Notes: generated by a model not told the origin, from the letters alone. Positions 35,002 to 46,957 are shown, counted from the first letter of the stretch. The stretch: DNA of 64,000 nucleotides from Cololabis saira (GCF_033807715.1 NC_084592.1:1346501-1410500); one strand, 5' to 3'. Numbers and translations: made by a program.

Positions 35002-35524
35002 GCTCTCTGTCCACACTGAAACCATTAAACTCTCTCTGTCCACACTGAAACTGTTAAACTCTCTCTGTCCACACTGAAACCGTTAAACTCTCTCTGTCCA
35101 CAATGAAACCGTTAAACTCTCTCTGTCCACACTGAAACCATTAAACTCTCTCTGTCCACACTGAAACTGTTAAACTCTCTCTGTCCACACTGAAACCGTT
35201 AAACTCTCTCTGTCCACACTGAAACCGTTAAACTCTCTCTGTCCACACTGAAACCGTTAAACTCTCTCTGTCCACACTGAAACCGTTAAACTCTCTCTGT
35301 CCACACTGAAACCGTTAAACTCTCTCTGTCCACACTGAAACCGTTAAACTCTCTCTGTCCACACTGAAACCGTTAAACTCTCTCTGTCCACACTGAAACC
35401 GTTAAACTCTCTCTGTCCACACTGAAACCGTTAAACTCTCTCTGTCCACACTGAAACCATTAAACTCTCTCTGTCCACACTGAAACCATTAAACTCTCTC
35501 TGTCCACACTGAAACCATTAAACT
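35002..35524. repeat. 29-bp minisatellite
   Basis: About 18 near-identical units built on CTCTCTGTCCACACTGAAAC with CGTTAAA or CATTAAA, inside the TTAA element. Confidence 0.93.
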
Positions 35525-36059
35525 CACGGCCAGTTAGGACAGTCCAATAGAAAATAAATAAAGCAATGGAATTGATTTTTTTCGCCGACAATCCCTCGCA
35601 TGGGACACGTTTTGTGTACGCAGCCGGATGCTCTTCTGGCCGGAGAGGCTTTGTTCCCTCCCCTGCTACACCTCATTCAAGCAGCCAATCAGCACAGAGC
35701 TTCATTATCATAGCCCCGCCCCCTCAGGATCACTCATAGAGAAGGAGGTTAGAAGCGGTAAAACTACAGACATGGCCCAGAGGCTGAATTTCTGTTTTAT
35801 GTAGAAAAAACAAGATTTTGATTGTTTTTAAGACATTCAAGGCCTGTTTAAAATATACATTAAATGCCATAATAGGTCCCCTTTAATAACTGAGAAAGGA
35901 AAAAGAAGAAGGGTGAGAGGCACCGCCCAGTGGATCATGTCGGTGCCCCCCTGCAGCATAGGCCTATAGCAGCATATCTACCACCAAGCTATATTTGAGA
36001 CTAACTATTATAGTCTTGTTCTATAGCTGCAACTATGACTACTGACTCTAACACACTAG

Positions 36060-38104
36060 AGTTTACACTACATAGAGATTTACCAACACCAGCTAGAGGT
36101 TTACTAAACACTAACTATAGGCTTTACTAAACACTAATTAGAGATTTACTAAACACTAACTAGAGGTTTACTAACACTAACTAGAGGTTTACTAAACACT
36201 AACTAGAGGTTTACTAAACACTAACTAGAGGTTTACTAACACTAACTAGAGGTTTACTAAACACTAACTAGAGGTTTACTAACACTAACTAGAGGTTTAC
36301 TAACACTAACTAGAGGTTTACTAACACTAACTAGAGGTTTACTAAACACTAACTAGAGGTTTACTAAACACCAACTAGAGGTTAACTAACACTAACTAGA
36401 GGTTTACTAACACTAACTAGAGGTTTACTAACACTAACTAGAGGTTTACTAACACTAACTAGAGGTTTACTAAATGCTAACTAGAGGTTTACTAAACACC
36501 AACTAGAGGTTTACTAACACTAACTAGAGGTTTACTAACACTAACTAGAGGTTTACTAAATGCTAACTAGAGGTTTACTAACACTAACTAGAGGTTTACT
36601 AACACTAACTAGAGGTTTACTAACACTAACTAGAGGTTTACTAAACACTAACTAGAGGTTTACTAAACACTAACTAGAGGTTTACTAACACTAACTAGAG
36701 GTTTACTAAACACTAACTAGAGGTTTACTAAACACTAACTAGAGGTTTACTAACACTAACTAGAGGTTTACTAAACACTAGAGGTTTACTAACACTAACT
36801 AGAGGTTTACTAACACTAACTAGAGGTTTACTAAACACTAACTAGAGGTTTACTAAACACTAACTAGAGGTTTACTAAACACTAACTAGAGGTTTACTGA
36901 CACTAACTAGAGGTTTACTAAACACTAACTAGAGGTTTACTAAACACTAACTAGAGGTTTACTAACACTAACTAGAGGTTTACTAAACACTAACTAGAGG
37001 TTTACTAAACACTAACTAGAGGTTTACTAACACTAACTAGAGGTTTACTAACACTAACTACAGGTTTACTAACACTAACTAGAGGTTTACTAACACTAAC
37101 TAGAGGTTTACTAAACACTAGAGGTTTACTAACACTAACTAGAGGTTTACTAACACTAACTAGAGGTTTACTAACACTAACTAGAGGTTTACTAAATGCT
37201 AACTAGAGGTTTACTAACACTAACTAGAGGTTTACTAACACTAACTAGAGGTTTACTAACACTAACTAGAGGTTTACTAAATGCTAACTAGAGGTTTACT
37301 AAACACCAACTAGAGGTTTACTAACACTAACTAGAGGTTTACTAACACTAACTAGAGGTTTACTAAATGCTAACTAGAGGTTTACTAACACTAACTAGAG
37401 GTTTACTAACACTAACTAGAGGTTTACTAACACTAACTAGAGGTTTACTAAACACTAACTAGAGGTTTACTAACACTAACTAGAGGTTAACTAACACTAA
37501 CTAGAGGTTTACTAACACTAACTAGAGGTTTACTAAACACTAACTAGAGGTTTACTAACACTAACTAGAGGTTTACTAACACCAACTAGAGGTTTACTAA
37601 ACACCAACTAGAGGTTTACTAACACTAACTAGAGGTTTACTAACACTAACTAGAGGTTAACTAAACACTAACTAGAGGTTTACTAACACTAACTAGAGGT
37701 TTACTAACACTAACTAGAGGTTTACTAACACTAACTAGAGGTTAACTAAACACTAACTAGAGGTTTACTAACACTAACTAGAGGTTTACTAAATGCTAAC
37801 TAGAGGTTTACTAAACACTAACTAGAGGTTTACTAACACTAACTAGAGGTTTACTAACACCAGCTAGAGGTTTACTAAATGCTAACTAGAGGTTAACTAA
37901 ACACTAACTAGAGGTTTACTAACACTAACTAGAGGTTTACTAAATGCTAACTAGAGGTTTACTAACACTAACTAGAGGTTTACTAAATGCTAACTAGAGG
38001 TTAACTAAACACTAACTAGAGGTTTACTAACACTAACTAGAGGTTTACTAAATGCTAACTAGAGGTTTACTAAACACTAACTAGAGGTTTACTAACACTA
38101 ACTG
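36060..38104. repeat. 2-kb minisatellite of 21-23-bp units
   Basis: About 95 units of AACTAGAGGTTTACTAACAC plus T, with AAACACT, AAATGCT and TTAACT variants. The core is derived from the surrounding L2/Maui sequence: related ACACTAACTATAGGCTTTACT occurs singly at both borders (about 36110 and 38475). Confidence 0.93.
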
Positions 38105-38460
38105 TAGCGACCATTTGCTTATCAAACAGCCACTGCCTGGCTGTGATTAGAGTTCAGTATGACCCGTGCAAATACGAGCCTTTTCCAATGTTCCAATGTT
38201 TCCAATATAATTTTAATCCTTACAGTGTTCAACCAGGTATTGCCACTTGTCATCTTTGTAAACATAAAAAAAACAAACATAAATATCCACCTGCTATTTC
38301 TTACTTGTTCCATTCGCCCGAACGCATGGTCAAAAAACCTTTGTCTCCACACTGCCCCCTGTGTGTGATTACACCCTGATTAAATAGACCGTGCTCAATT
38401 GACGGTATCACTGCTCCCCCTAGTGGGCAGATAGGCTAAAAACAAGATAAACACATTTGA
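38105..38460. other. Unassigned insert in the L2/Maui remnant
   Basis: Unique-looking sequence between the array and the resumed LINE remnant. It includes CTGCTCCCCCTAGTGGGCAG near its right end. No terminal repeats or ORF of note. Confidence 0.35.
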
Positions 38461-39149
38461 TAGAACAACACACTTACACTAACTATAGGCTTTACTAAAC
38501 AGGTTTTAAAGGTGGAGGTGGTGTCAGCCTCCTTAACCCAGATTGGAAGTTGTTTCCATAGTAAAAGTGCCTGATAGCACTAGAACACCCCCCCCCCCCC
38601 CCCCCAATCTACATTTGGATACTCTAGGAACTACGAGTAAACCAAGTGGTCCTTGTCTCTTGCCAGGCCGTCATTGTAAATAAGAATGTGTTAATAATGA
38701 GAGCTCTGCCAGGAACATAAGGCACTATCAGGTCTTGCAAATATTGTGGAGCTAAGCCGTTTTGGGTTTTATACTCAAGTATAATAATAATAATAATTTT
38801 ACTTATATAATTTAAATTTAAATTTTGAATTGGATTCTGAGTTTTACGCGTAGCAAATGAAGCGAAGCTAACCTTTCTGATTCCTGTCAGCACTCTGCCG
38901 CTGCATTTTGGATCAGCTGGAGCCTATTCAGAGAATTACATCCTGCAAATATTACATTACACTAATCTACCCTAGGAGATACAAACGCGTGAATTGGTTT
39001 TTCAGCATCACTCTGGGAGACGATGTTCCTAATCTTGGCGATATTAAACTATGTTCTGCCCAGGGAATTTCATAACAGGAGTTCTCTGGTTTGATGCAAT
39101 ACTGATTTTTGGCCTGAACTTTCCGGTAACCCTTTATTTTACAGTACAG

Positions 39150-40143
39150 TAGGGGTGTAACGATACACTAATCTCACGATACGGTACGATACACGATATT
39201 GAGGTCACGATAACGATACGATACGATATTATAGCAGTATTTTTTTAACAACCTTGAATGAGGAACATATGACTGGAAAAAATTGTCTTTTATTTGAAAG
39301 ACACAAAGTACAAAACAATACTGTGTGTTTGCCCTATTGTTCCAGTTTGTAACGCTTTATAACTGTTTAAGTTTTAAAGAGAAAGCCAGGCCAACCATTT
39401 TCCACAAACTGAACTAAAAGTAAATGTCAGGTTTGCATTATGCCTCTTCAGTTTCATATAAGTACAAATATTTAGCCACAAACTGAATAGTTTCTCATGT
39501 ATGATTTGACTTTATTTTCCAGAAATGTAACAACTAAAATTAAATAAATAAATACAAGTAAATAATTACATACAATTTTACATCATAAAAAAGATTGATT
39601 CATGCTCACCTTATAAGTGTAAGAGGAGATTTATTTTTGTTAAGAAGGTTATTTTGGTAATTCAGGGTTGATTATTTTATAAATATATTCTTTATATTCT
39701 GTAAATCAGGGACTATAATTACACTAGTCAGTATATCAGTTGTTAGTATGTTTTAGATTGGGCGGAGTGATACGGCACTAGATCCTACGCTGTTGAGGGA
39801 CATTGAAGTACACGCAAACTCACGCAGAAGTTGTCCCGTGTTTATCCTACTCATGACCCGAAAAAGGTTTAATTTAATAAGGTAAGGCTTAACTCTACAC
39901 CATACTTAAATAAATAAAGGTTCAGAGCTCAAAACGGGACCGCAAAACGGGACTACTTTCTCCTGAGCGCAGTAAGATTTTGGTCCGCGCGGTCGCGGTC
40001 CCGGTTGGATGCGCGTTTCTAGTCAACACAATAGATTAATATTAATAACACAATATCGCGATACACTTTGTCACCTCCACGACACGTTTCGTGACGTTTT
40101 TGTATCGCGAAATTTCGTGGCACGATATATTGTTACACCCCTA
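39150..40143. mobile_element. hAT-type element with perfect 8-bp target duplication
   Basis: The ends TAGGGGTGTAACGATACAC and TATATTGTTACACCCCTA are inverted repeats; exact cagtacag flanks both sides (39142-39149 and 40144-40151). No intact transposase. A truncated relative is at 42588-43180 in the opposite orientation. Confidence 0.88.
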
Positions 40144-40524
40144 CAGTACAGTAATAACCAGGTAATACCATGGTAATTACACTGTAATTACCTAGTAGTA
40201 CCTTGTATTTACAAGGTAATTACATGGTAACTACCGGGTAATTTACCCAGTAAGTACTAGGTAATTATTACGTATTTTCTTGTACCATGTAATTATGTGT
40301 ATTTACCGTGTAATAACATGGTAAATACCTGGTTGTTTAAACTAAACATTACTAGGTAATTACAAAGACATTAGATGGGAACTATGAGGGAAATTACAGG
40401 TATTTACTAGGTTAATATTGGTAACTACCAGTCAATTTACCATGTTATTACTCTGAAATTACATTAATTATTTATAAGTACCAGGTAATTACTAAGTATT
40501 TTTCTGCAAACTACCAGGACATTA

Positions 40525-41175
40525 TAACCTATATTAGAGGTAGTTACCAGCTAATTACACTTCAATGACCATGTAGTTACCTTGTATTTACTATACATTT
40601 CATGGATAACTACCGGGTATTTACCCATTCATTATTGATTTATGTATTATCAATGGATTGGTGCATGTTCCCCCGAGGGTGTAAATGACTCTATTGACCT
40701 TGTAATTAACCTCATAGTTACCATGTTTTACCTGGTAATTGGCAGGTACTTACCTTGTAGTACTTGCCCAGTAATTCTATTTCCTAAGTATTTACCCAAT
40801 AAGTAAATACATTTTTACCTGGCTTTTACTCAGTAATTAAAGTGAAACTGGACTGTAAAAGAAAGCGTGTGTTGTTTCCATAATATTACATGGTAATTTT
40901 AGATTATGATTTGAACAATTGGCAAAACGTCTGATAATTACCTCCCCTTTACCCCGCAATTAGAAAGTTGGACCACACCCCCTCACATACCCCTTTTCCC
41001 CTTTTAGAATCATTTACACCCCTCGGGGGTACATGCACCAATCCATTGATAATACATAAATCAATAATGAATGGGTAAATACCCGGTAGTTATCCATGAA
41101 ATGTATAGTAAATACAAGGTAACTACATGGTCATTGAAGTGTAATTAGCTGGTAACTACCTCAAATATAGGTTAT
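40525..41175. repeat. Large inverted repeat (arms about 170 bp)
   Basis: The left arm (about 40525-40690) and right arm (about 41003-41175) are close reverse complements: TTGATTTATGTATTATCAAT / ATTGATAATACATAAATCAA, and AGCTAATTACACTTCAATGA / TCATTGAAGTGTAATTAGCT. The spacer of about 310 bp is rich in GGTAATTACC-type palindromes, as is the sequence from 40152. It looks like a foldback element. Confidence 0.82.
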
Positions 41176-41697
41176 ACAGTTAATACGGCCCGAACCGTAA
41201 CGTGCACCCAGGTGTGTTATACATCAAAATATGCTTCTCCATCCTGTGATTACGCGCATTACTTTTCTCTTTCAAAAGAGACGCTAGACGCCAAAATGCA
41301 CGCTCCCCCTTCATCTGATTGGTCCATATTTGATAGTTCGCCAAAAGTCACCAAATTTTGCATTCAAGCCAGGCCTGGCGATACATTTGATATTTCATGG
41401 TTTGCATTAATGGGCGTGGCCTAACGGCTCAACAGCGCCCCCCGGAAAACTTTTCTCTGCCTTAACTTTTGAATGCTTTGACATAAAGACTCGATGGTGT
41501 CATTGGACTCTGTATTGAGTCCTTGACCATAATTGGTGAAACTTAGCCCCACCCCTTCTTCTGATTGGCTGTCCCTATTTTCTGCTATAACTTTTGAATG
41601 GTTTGACATAGAAAGTTGTGGGTGGTTTCATTTCTGATATGCTTATGCGGGCCGGTGGCCGTGAGTGGAGGTCCCGTTCATCGCTGCTTGAAGCTTT
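41176..41697 (+). mobile_element. Composite repeat element, copy 3, 5'-truncated
   Basis: It joins the element directly at a long-unit start (ATACGGCCCGAACCGTAACG), continues through two of the short units and ends TTCATCGCTGC then GAAGCTTTAA. Compared with copies 1 and 2 it lacks the left end. Confidence 0.7.
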
Positions 41698-42022
41698 AAT
41701 CAGTGTTTTAATTAAGAGTAATTGTAAAAGCTTTCTAATGCAACCATTCCCAAAATATGAGGCCAAAGCGATTCACAATGTTCTTTATTGTCAGTGTTTA
41801 TTTGTATTAATTACTTACAAACATTTGGAGTTACAGGATACTCCTGGACACCAGTCATTAGTCCAACCTCTAAGCTTGTGGGAAAAGGGACTTTCATCCA
41901 TATTACAAAGTATTTTTAAAATCTCCACATTGAAAATCTCAAACACTGACTCATTGACAAGAACATGAAGCAAGTGTGTGCAGCATCCCAGAATAATTAG
42001 CCAATCCCCTCTTCATTGGTTG

Positions 42023-42028
42023 TTTATT
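42023..42028 (-). terminator. Candidate dars1 polyadenylation signal
   Basis: AATAAA on the minus strand, about 200 bases after the dars1 stop codon. Other AATAAA hexamers occur at about 41783 and 41796. The choice of site is inference. Confidence 0.4.
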
Positions 42029-42233
42029 GTTGGTGGAAAAGAATACACAAATACACACCACTCAAAGAACTCATTATTACCACGACCTCATTCTTCTCAA
42101 TACTTCACTTTTAGTGGCACATTAGAGTCAGAAGGTGGCACTGTTTCCTGCAGAGCTGGTTGATTAGTTGGAGCCGTCGTTGATTAGTTGGTGGTTTGTC
42201 CCCGCTGGGATCAGGGCGTGAGGCGTTTGGGGT

Positions 42234-42347
<114 letters not shown>

Positions 42348-42457
42348 CTAACTTTGTTTTGTTTTGCAAGACATTTGTAATCATTCTGACTGCACTCTGC
42401 TGTAAAAGTGGGAATAAAAATAATTTTGATAATAAAAAACACGTTAGTATTGCTTAC

Positions 42458-42529
42458 CAATGCCTCCACCACCGTGTGGGGGAGCGCCATAGCGGAAGGA
42501 ATCAATATATGACTTGATCTTCTCCAGAT
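42458..42529 (-). CDS. dars1: dars1 exon i (start of motif 3)
   Basis: [20 protein letters not shown] followed by GGI, with a CTCTAG acceptor and a GTAAGC donor. The last glycines begin class II motif 3 (GGGxGLER), completed by the next exon. 2 nt + 23 codons + 1 nt. Confidence 0.95.
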
Positions 42530-42587
42530 CTAGAGGATTTGAAGATAGGACAACAGTTATTAAGAAAGAAAAAAGGTAGCTTATAAC

Positions 42588-43180
42588 TAGGGGTGGAACA
42601 ATATATGGTGCCACGAGATTTCGCGATACAAAAACGTCACGATACGTGTCGTGGAGGTGACAAACTGTAGCTGATATTGGGTTATTAATATTAATCTATT
42701 GTGTTTACTAGTAACATCCTATTGGTGCAGCGGGATCACGTGACGACCTCGACCCGCGGACCAAAATCTGACTCCGCTCAGAAGAAACTAGTACCGTTTT
42801 GGTCCCGATCACGGGACTCTTGGGGTTTAGAGCTCCAAACTTTTACTTCTAAGGTGAGCATGAATCAATCTTTTTTATGATGTAAAGATTGTGTCGCCCC
42901 CAAAGGTGTGAGGATGAAACGATAACGGGTTCACCTTACGGCCTCAGGCTGGAGCAGGTGAAGCTCTGAGCTCTGTCATAGAGTTTGGGACTTTTCATAG
43001 TTTATTTATTTACTTTAATTTATGTATTTCATTTTAGTTGTTACATTTCTGGAAAAGAAAAAAGTCAAGTCATACATGAGAGAAACTATTCAGTTTGTGA
43101 CAAAATATTATTACTTGTATGAAACTGAAGATTCATAATGCAAACCTGACATTTACTTTTAGTTCAGTTTGTGGAAAATC
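42588..43180. mobile_element. Truncated hAT-type element in dars1
   Basis: It starts TAGGGGTGGAACAATATATG and is the reverse-orientation relative of the element at 39150-40143 (shared TCGTGGAGGTGACAA, TTCATAATGCAAACCTGACA, ACTTTTAGTTCAGTTTGTGG). Its far end is missing, replaced by the array at 43183. Confidence 0.75.
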
Positions 43181-43182
43181 TG

Positions 43183-44279
43183 AGCGGTATCTGAGCGGTA
43201 TCTGAGCGGTATCTGAGCGGTATGTGAGCGGTATGTGAGCGGTATGTGAGCGGTATCTGAGCGGTATCTGAGCGGTATCTGAGCGGTATCTGAGCGGTAT
43301 CTGAGCGGTATCTGAGCGGTATCTGAGCGGTATCTGAGCGGTATGTGAGCGGTATCTGAGCGGTATCTGAGCGGTATGTGAGCGGTATCTGGTATGTGAG
43401 CGGTATGTGAGCGGTATGTGAGCGGTATGTGAGCGGTATGTGAGCGGTATCTGGTATGTGAGCGGTATCTGGTGTCTGGGCGGTATCTGAGCGGTATCTG
43501 AGCGGTATCTGAGCGGTATCTGAGCGGTATGCGAGCGGTATGTGAGCGGTATCTGGTATGTGAGCGGTGTGTGAGCGGTATCTGAGCGGTATGTGAGCGG
43601 TATCTGAGCAGTATCTGAGCGGTATGCGAGCGGTATCTGAGCGGTATGCGAGCGGTATGTGAGCGGTATCTGGTATGTGAGCGGTGTGTGAGCGGTATCT
43701 GAGCGGTATGTGAGCGGTATCTGAGCAGTATCTGAGCGGTATGCGAGCGGTATCTGAGCGGTATGCGAGCGGTATGCGAGCGGTATGCGAGCGGTATGCG
43801 AGCGGTATGCGAGCGGTATCTGAGCGGTATCTGAGCGGTATCTGAGCGGGATCTGAGCGGTATCTGGTATGTGAGCGGTATCTGATGTCTGGGCCGTGTC
43901 TGGGCGGTATCTGAGCGGTATCGGAGCGGTATGTGAGCGGTATCTGGTATCTGAGCGGTATGTGAGCGGTATGTGAGCGGTATGTGAGCGGTATCTGGTA
44001 TCTGAGCGGTATCTGGTGTCTGGGCGGTATCTGAGCAGTATCTGGTATCTGAGCGGTATCTGGTATCTGAGCGGTATCTGGTGTCTGAGCGGTATCTGGT
44101 GTCTGGGCGGGATCTGAGCGGTATCTGAGCGGTATCTGGTATCTGAGCGGTATCTGGTGTCTGGGCGGGATCTGAGCGGTATCTGGTGTCTGGGCGGGAT
44201 CTGAGCGGTATCTGGTGTCTGGGCGGGATCTGAGCGGTATCTGAGCGGTATCTGGTGTCTGGGCGGGATCTGAGCGTAC
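43183..44279. repeat. 11-bp-based array at the dars1 exon h donor
   Basis: About 1.1 kb of TGAGCGGTATC units with TGTGAGCGGTA, TGCGAGCGGTA, GGTGTCTGGGC and GGTATCTGGTA variants, in higher-order blocks. It reaches the splice donor of exon h. On the gene strand the unit CACCAGATACCGCTCAGAT resembles the exon-intron junction CACCAGATCGGTACGCTCAG. The 416-residue minus-strand ORF across it is a by-product. Confidence 0.93.
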
Positions 44280-44391
44280 CGATCTGGTGGTGGACGGCCC
44301 TCTCCGTCAGCAGCTGGGCATCATGGATCCTCTGAGCCCCAGACAGGATCTCCTCGCCCCTCATGAACATGTCGTAAGAATTGGAATATTT
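44280..44391 (-). CDS. dars1: dars1 exon h
   Basis: [20 protein letters not shown] continues [31 protein letters not shown] is the aspartate-site strand conserved in eukaryotic and archaeal enzymes. The donor GATCG|GTACGC opens directly into the 11-bp-based array at about 43183-44275. 37 codons plus 1 nt. Confidence 0.95.
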
Positions 44392-44637
44392 CTGTACAAA
44401 TACAAACAAGCCTAAAGATCAGGTTATCCTCAAGTTGGTTCATGGACGGAAACAAACGTAAAAAAGAGATAAGGCGGCCAAATCTCAATACAACTAGAGC
44501 TTCAACATACAGATTGGACTAAAATACACTTGATTAAAGCAGCTCACAACTATTTAAAAGGCTTACAGTTTCCCAGGACATCATTTAGTTTTAAGTTTGA
44601 AAGTGTGTGTGTGTTGAATGGGTCAGCAGAAACTTAC

Positions 44638-44718
44638 AGGATTGTTTGGATCAGGCATGGTGTAGAAAGGTCTAACGGCCAGTGGGTACTTATCCAGTAC
44701 ATAAAAGTCTGTATCATA
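44638..44718 (-). CDS. dars1: dars1 exon g
   Basis: Twenty-seven codons: [20 protein letters not shown] then MPDPNNP, with a CCCAG acceptor and a GTAAGT donor. Conserved catalytic-core segment of class IIb synthetases (Asp[18 protein letters not shown]). Confidence 0.95.
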
Positions 44719-44982
44719 CTGGGAAAAAAAGAAAAACCATTCAGAAAAACAGTCAATAGCTAAATATTTGTTGAGCAGTGAAGTGAGTGCCAAAATGTGT
44801 AAGCAGGCCTAAAAAATAAAAGACTTCAATCAGCCCCCGAGCTGGTGGAAGTGGTTTCTGCTCGTGGTTTAGGTCAGATGTGAAGAGCCTTAAATCAGTG
44901 AGCTCTACCTTTACCTCTGTTACACATCTGGCAGGACTGCATCATTACACTGCCTTGGTGTTTGTCTTTTAATGCTTTAAAA

Positions 44983-45132
44983 CAGGGGTCTGCGACCCCT
45001 AGGGGGCCACGGAGGTACTGCAGGGGGTCCTCCAACTTAATAAAGGCAATTTAGGCTAAATAATTTGTGAGAGTTAAAATATATATATATATATATTTCC
45101 TGTTAATGGAGTTTTCTCAATCAAATAAATAA

Positions 45133-45178
<46 letters not shown>

Positions 45179-45680
45179 TTGATTGAGAAAACTCCATTAA
45201 CAGGCAATAATAATCTACTTTTGACAATACTATTTAGTCTACAACTCTACATAAATGATTCCCATGAGTCATGTAACTAATGTCAACTTTAGAGCGGAAA
45301 AGCGAGCTAACTAGCTGTTTAAGAAAAGAAAATTAGTTGTGAAATTGACTTGTCTATTTCCTATTTAACGCTAGTTAGACCTGAAGGATAAATTAGTGAC
45401 AATAAGGAAGCCTAAAGCTGGAGATTGTAACGTTCCAGCTCGGCCTAACGTTACTCCTTCCACGTCTGACGAGGACAAAGTTTCATCAACCGTAAACACA
45501 TGTAGCTAATAACCCAGTCAGGAACTGGTTAATAAGGTGATAGAAGCAGAATAAAACACATTCAAAAGTTATTAGAAGCCAAGATTAAAACTTGACAAAA
45601 TCAGAATTCCAGGCGAGGGTCCCTGCTCTGTTTCTCTCTCATCCAAGGGTCCCTGGGATAAGAAAGGTTGAAGACCCCTG
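44983..45680. mobile_element. hAT-type MITE in dars1
   Basis: The ends CAGGGGTCTGCGACCCC and GGTTGAAGACCCCTG are inverted repeats, with flanking octamers ctttaaaa and ctttgaaa (7 of 8). Inside, CCTGTTAATGGAGTTTTCTC (about 45099) and its reverse complement (about 45187) form 29-bp perfect arms around a TA-rich loop. Confidence 0.82.
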
Positions 45681-45794
45681 CTTTGAAAGATTTCTTTAAC
45701 TCAACGGTTTGAAGTGCTGATGCCGTTTCACACAGTGTGTATTCATCAAGCAACATTCATAGTGTGATAAATACTCCAGAACACTGGAACATAC

Positions 45795-45837
45795 CTTTTC
45801 CTTGACGAGACGACCCAGCAGCTTCTCGTTTGGTGTA
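45795..45837 (-). CDS. dars1: dars1 exon f (43-bp micro-exon)
   Basis: Fourteen codons plus 1 nt: TPNEKLLGRLVKEK, with a TTTAG acceptor and a GTATGT donor. It matches the family segment between the GDEDDL and YDTDFY blocks. Confidence 0.93.
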
Positions 45838-45956
45838 CTAAAGAACACAAAAGCAAAAAAATGTATTTGCATATTACTGAATTCATCATACACCCATTCC
45901 AAGTCATTATCCTGTCAGTGCATTGATTGATTTATCTTCTACCACTTTAATTGCAG

Positions 45957-46957
45957 AGTGAAGCCCCTTCACATAGAGGGGGCCGAGCGCAGACGCCGCC
46001 GGCTTTCCCATTCATTAGTTTGTGCTGCCGCAGCGTTGCACCGCCTGCCTGCCCCAGTTCAACAGTTTTTAATTTCACCGTGCCGCGCTGTGACGACATC
46101 TCGGTGCGTCCAATAGGAGAGAAGGTGGTGGAGGGTGAAAAAAACGTGCAGGTTGTAGATCAGAGACGATCAAGATGGAGGAAAGAAGGACCTTGGCTGT
46201 GAGTCTGTGTGGGATACGAGACTGCAGGCCTATCGTCACCTCAATAAACAGGGACAAAAGTGCAGAAAAATCCCACAATTTGGACACACCAGATGTGTTT
46301 AAAAGTGGTACGAGCCTGTATTCCCCCAAATCCTGTCTTAAGAACTAAAGCCAGGGCTTTTAGATACATTTTTCAAACTGAATCAACAAGTACCGTATTT
46401 TCTGGACTATAAGCCACTACTTTTTTCATAGGTTTTCAACCCTGCGGTTTATACAAAGGTGCAGCTATTCTGTGGATTTTTCTTCCACCGCTCGGGGCGC
46501 TCTAACCGGAATTAGAATCAAAACTAATACAAAATAAATGCACAGAAGAATACACTACTTCTTCTTTAGCAGAAAGAAGTAGAAGCAGATTTCAAACAGA
46601 TAAATAGATAAATAAATACCGGTTATTTTCTCTTGGTTCTGTCCAGTGTTAATCAGCAAAGTTGCTGCCGTGTTAAAAGACACTGTTAGGAAAGGATCTA
46701 TTTAGGTACAAACATGAACATCATTTACAGTTCAGAATCCTTCTGTACATGTAGTAAATATCTAATCTAACAACAGAAATATCTGCGGCTGAAATATCTT
46801 TTTTTCTTTTTTTTTTAAATAAAGCGGATGCGGCTTGTATGCAGGTGCGGCTTATAGTCCAGAAAATACGGTATATGTGCGCGATGCGCGCCGTGCTCCG
46901 CGCGACCCGGTGCCCACCCGGCACAAACGGCGCTCTATGTGAAAGCAGCTTTACTGG
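45957..46957. mobile_element. DNA element with TTCACATAGAG ends
   Basis: Left AGTGAAGCCCCTTCACATAG and right CTATGTGAAAGCAGCTTTAC are inverted repeats of about 30 bp with mismatches. It is split by the MITE at 46391-46873. GC-rich inside; no transposase. Superfamily not assigned. Confidence 0.6.
46391..46873. mobile_element. Mariner-like MITE (TACCGTATTTTC ends)
   Basis: The ends TACCGTATTTTCTGGACTAT and ATAGTCCAGAAAATACGGTA are perfect inverted repeats including the TA, a widespread vertebrate MITE form. It is nested in 45957-46957. Confidence 0.8.

Larger units (their letters stand above)
33922..35882 (+). mobile_element. TTAA-flanked DNA transposon (piggyBac/Kolobok-like)
   Basis: Inverted ends AGGGGACCTATTATG (33922) and CATAATAGGTCCCCT (35882) are bordered by exact TTAA on both sides (33918-33921 and 35883-35886). 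It interrupts the L2/Maui remnant. The interior holds a small two-exon-like ORF, a palindromic MITE and a 29-bp array. No full transposase is visible. Confidence 0.82.
33430..39120 (-). mobile_element. Degraded L2/Maui-type LINE 3' region, heavily interrupted
   Basis: The left end is the reverse complement of the L2 tail (ATTCAATTCAATTTAAATTG, then ACTCCCCTAGTGGG and GGCAAGAAAAACTCCCCTTT). To the right are the long 3' region (GTGGATCATGTCGGTGCCCC, AGCATAGGCCTATAGCAGCA) and CAGCCTCCTTAACCCAGATT, then TTTTGGATCAGCTGGAGCC. It is broken by a TTAA transposon (33922-35882), a 2-kb minisatellite (about 36060-38104) and an unassigned 350-bp insert (38105-38460). At 38624-38893 a minus-strand ORF retains LINE-like YKTQNGLAPQYLQDLIVPYV. 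Confidence 0.65.

Noticed and set aside
36060..38104. Regularly spaced repeats resembling a CRISPR array
   Set aside because: Units are contiguous with no unique spacers, and the window is animal nuclear DNA with introns. The same applies to the 22-, 29-, 34- and 43-bp arrays.
43159..44409. 416-residue minus-strand ORF including real dars1 codons
   Set aside because: Only the first part (exon h) is coding. After the GT donor the frame runs through the 11-bp array because the unit lacks stops in that phase.
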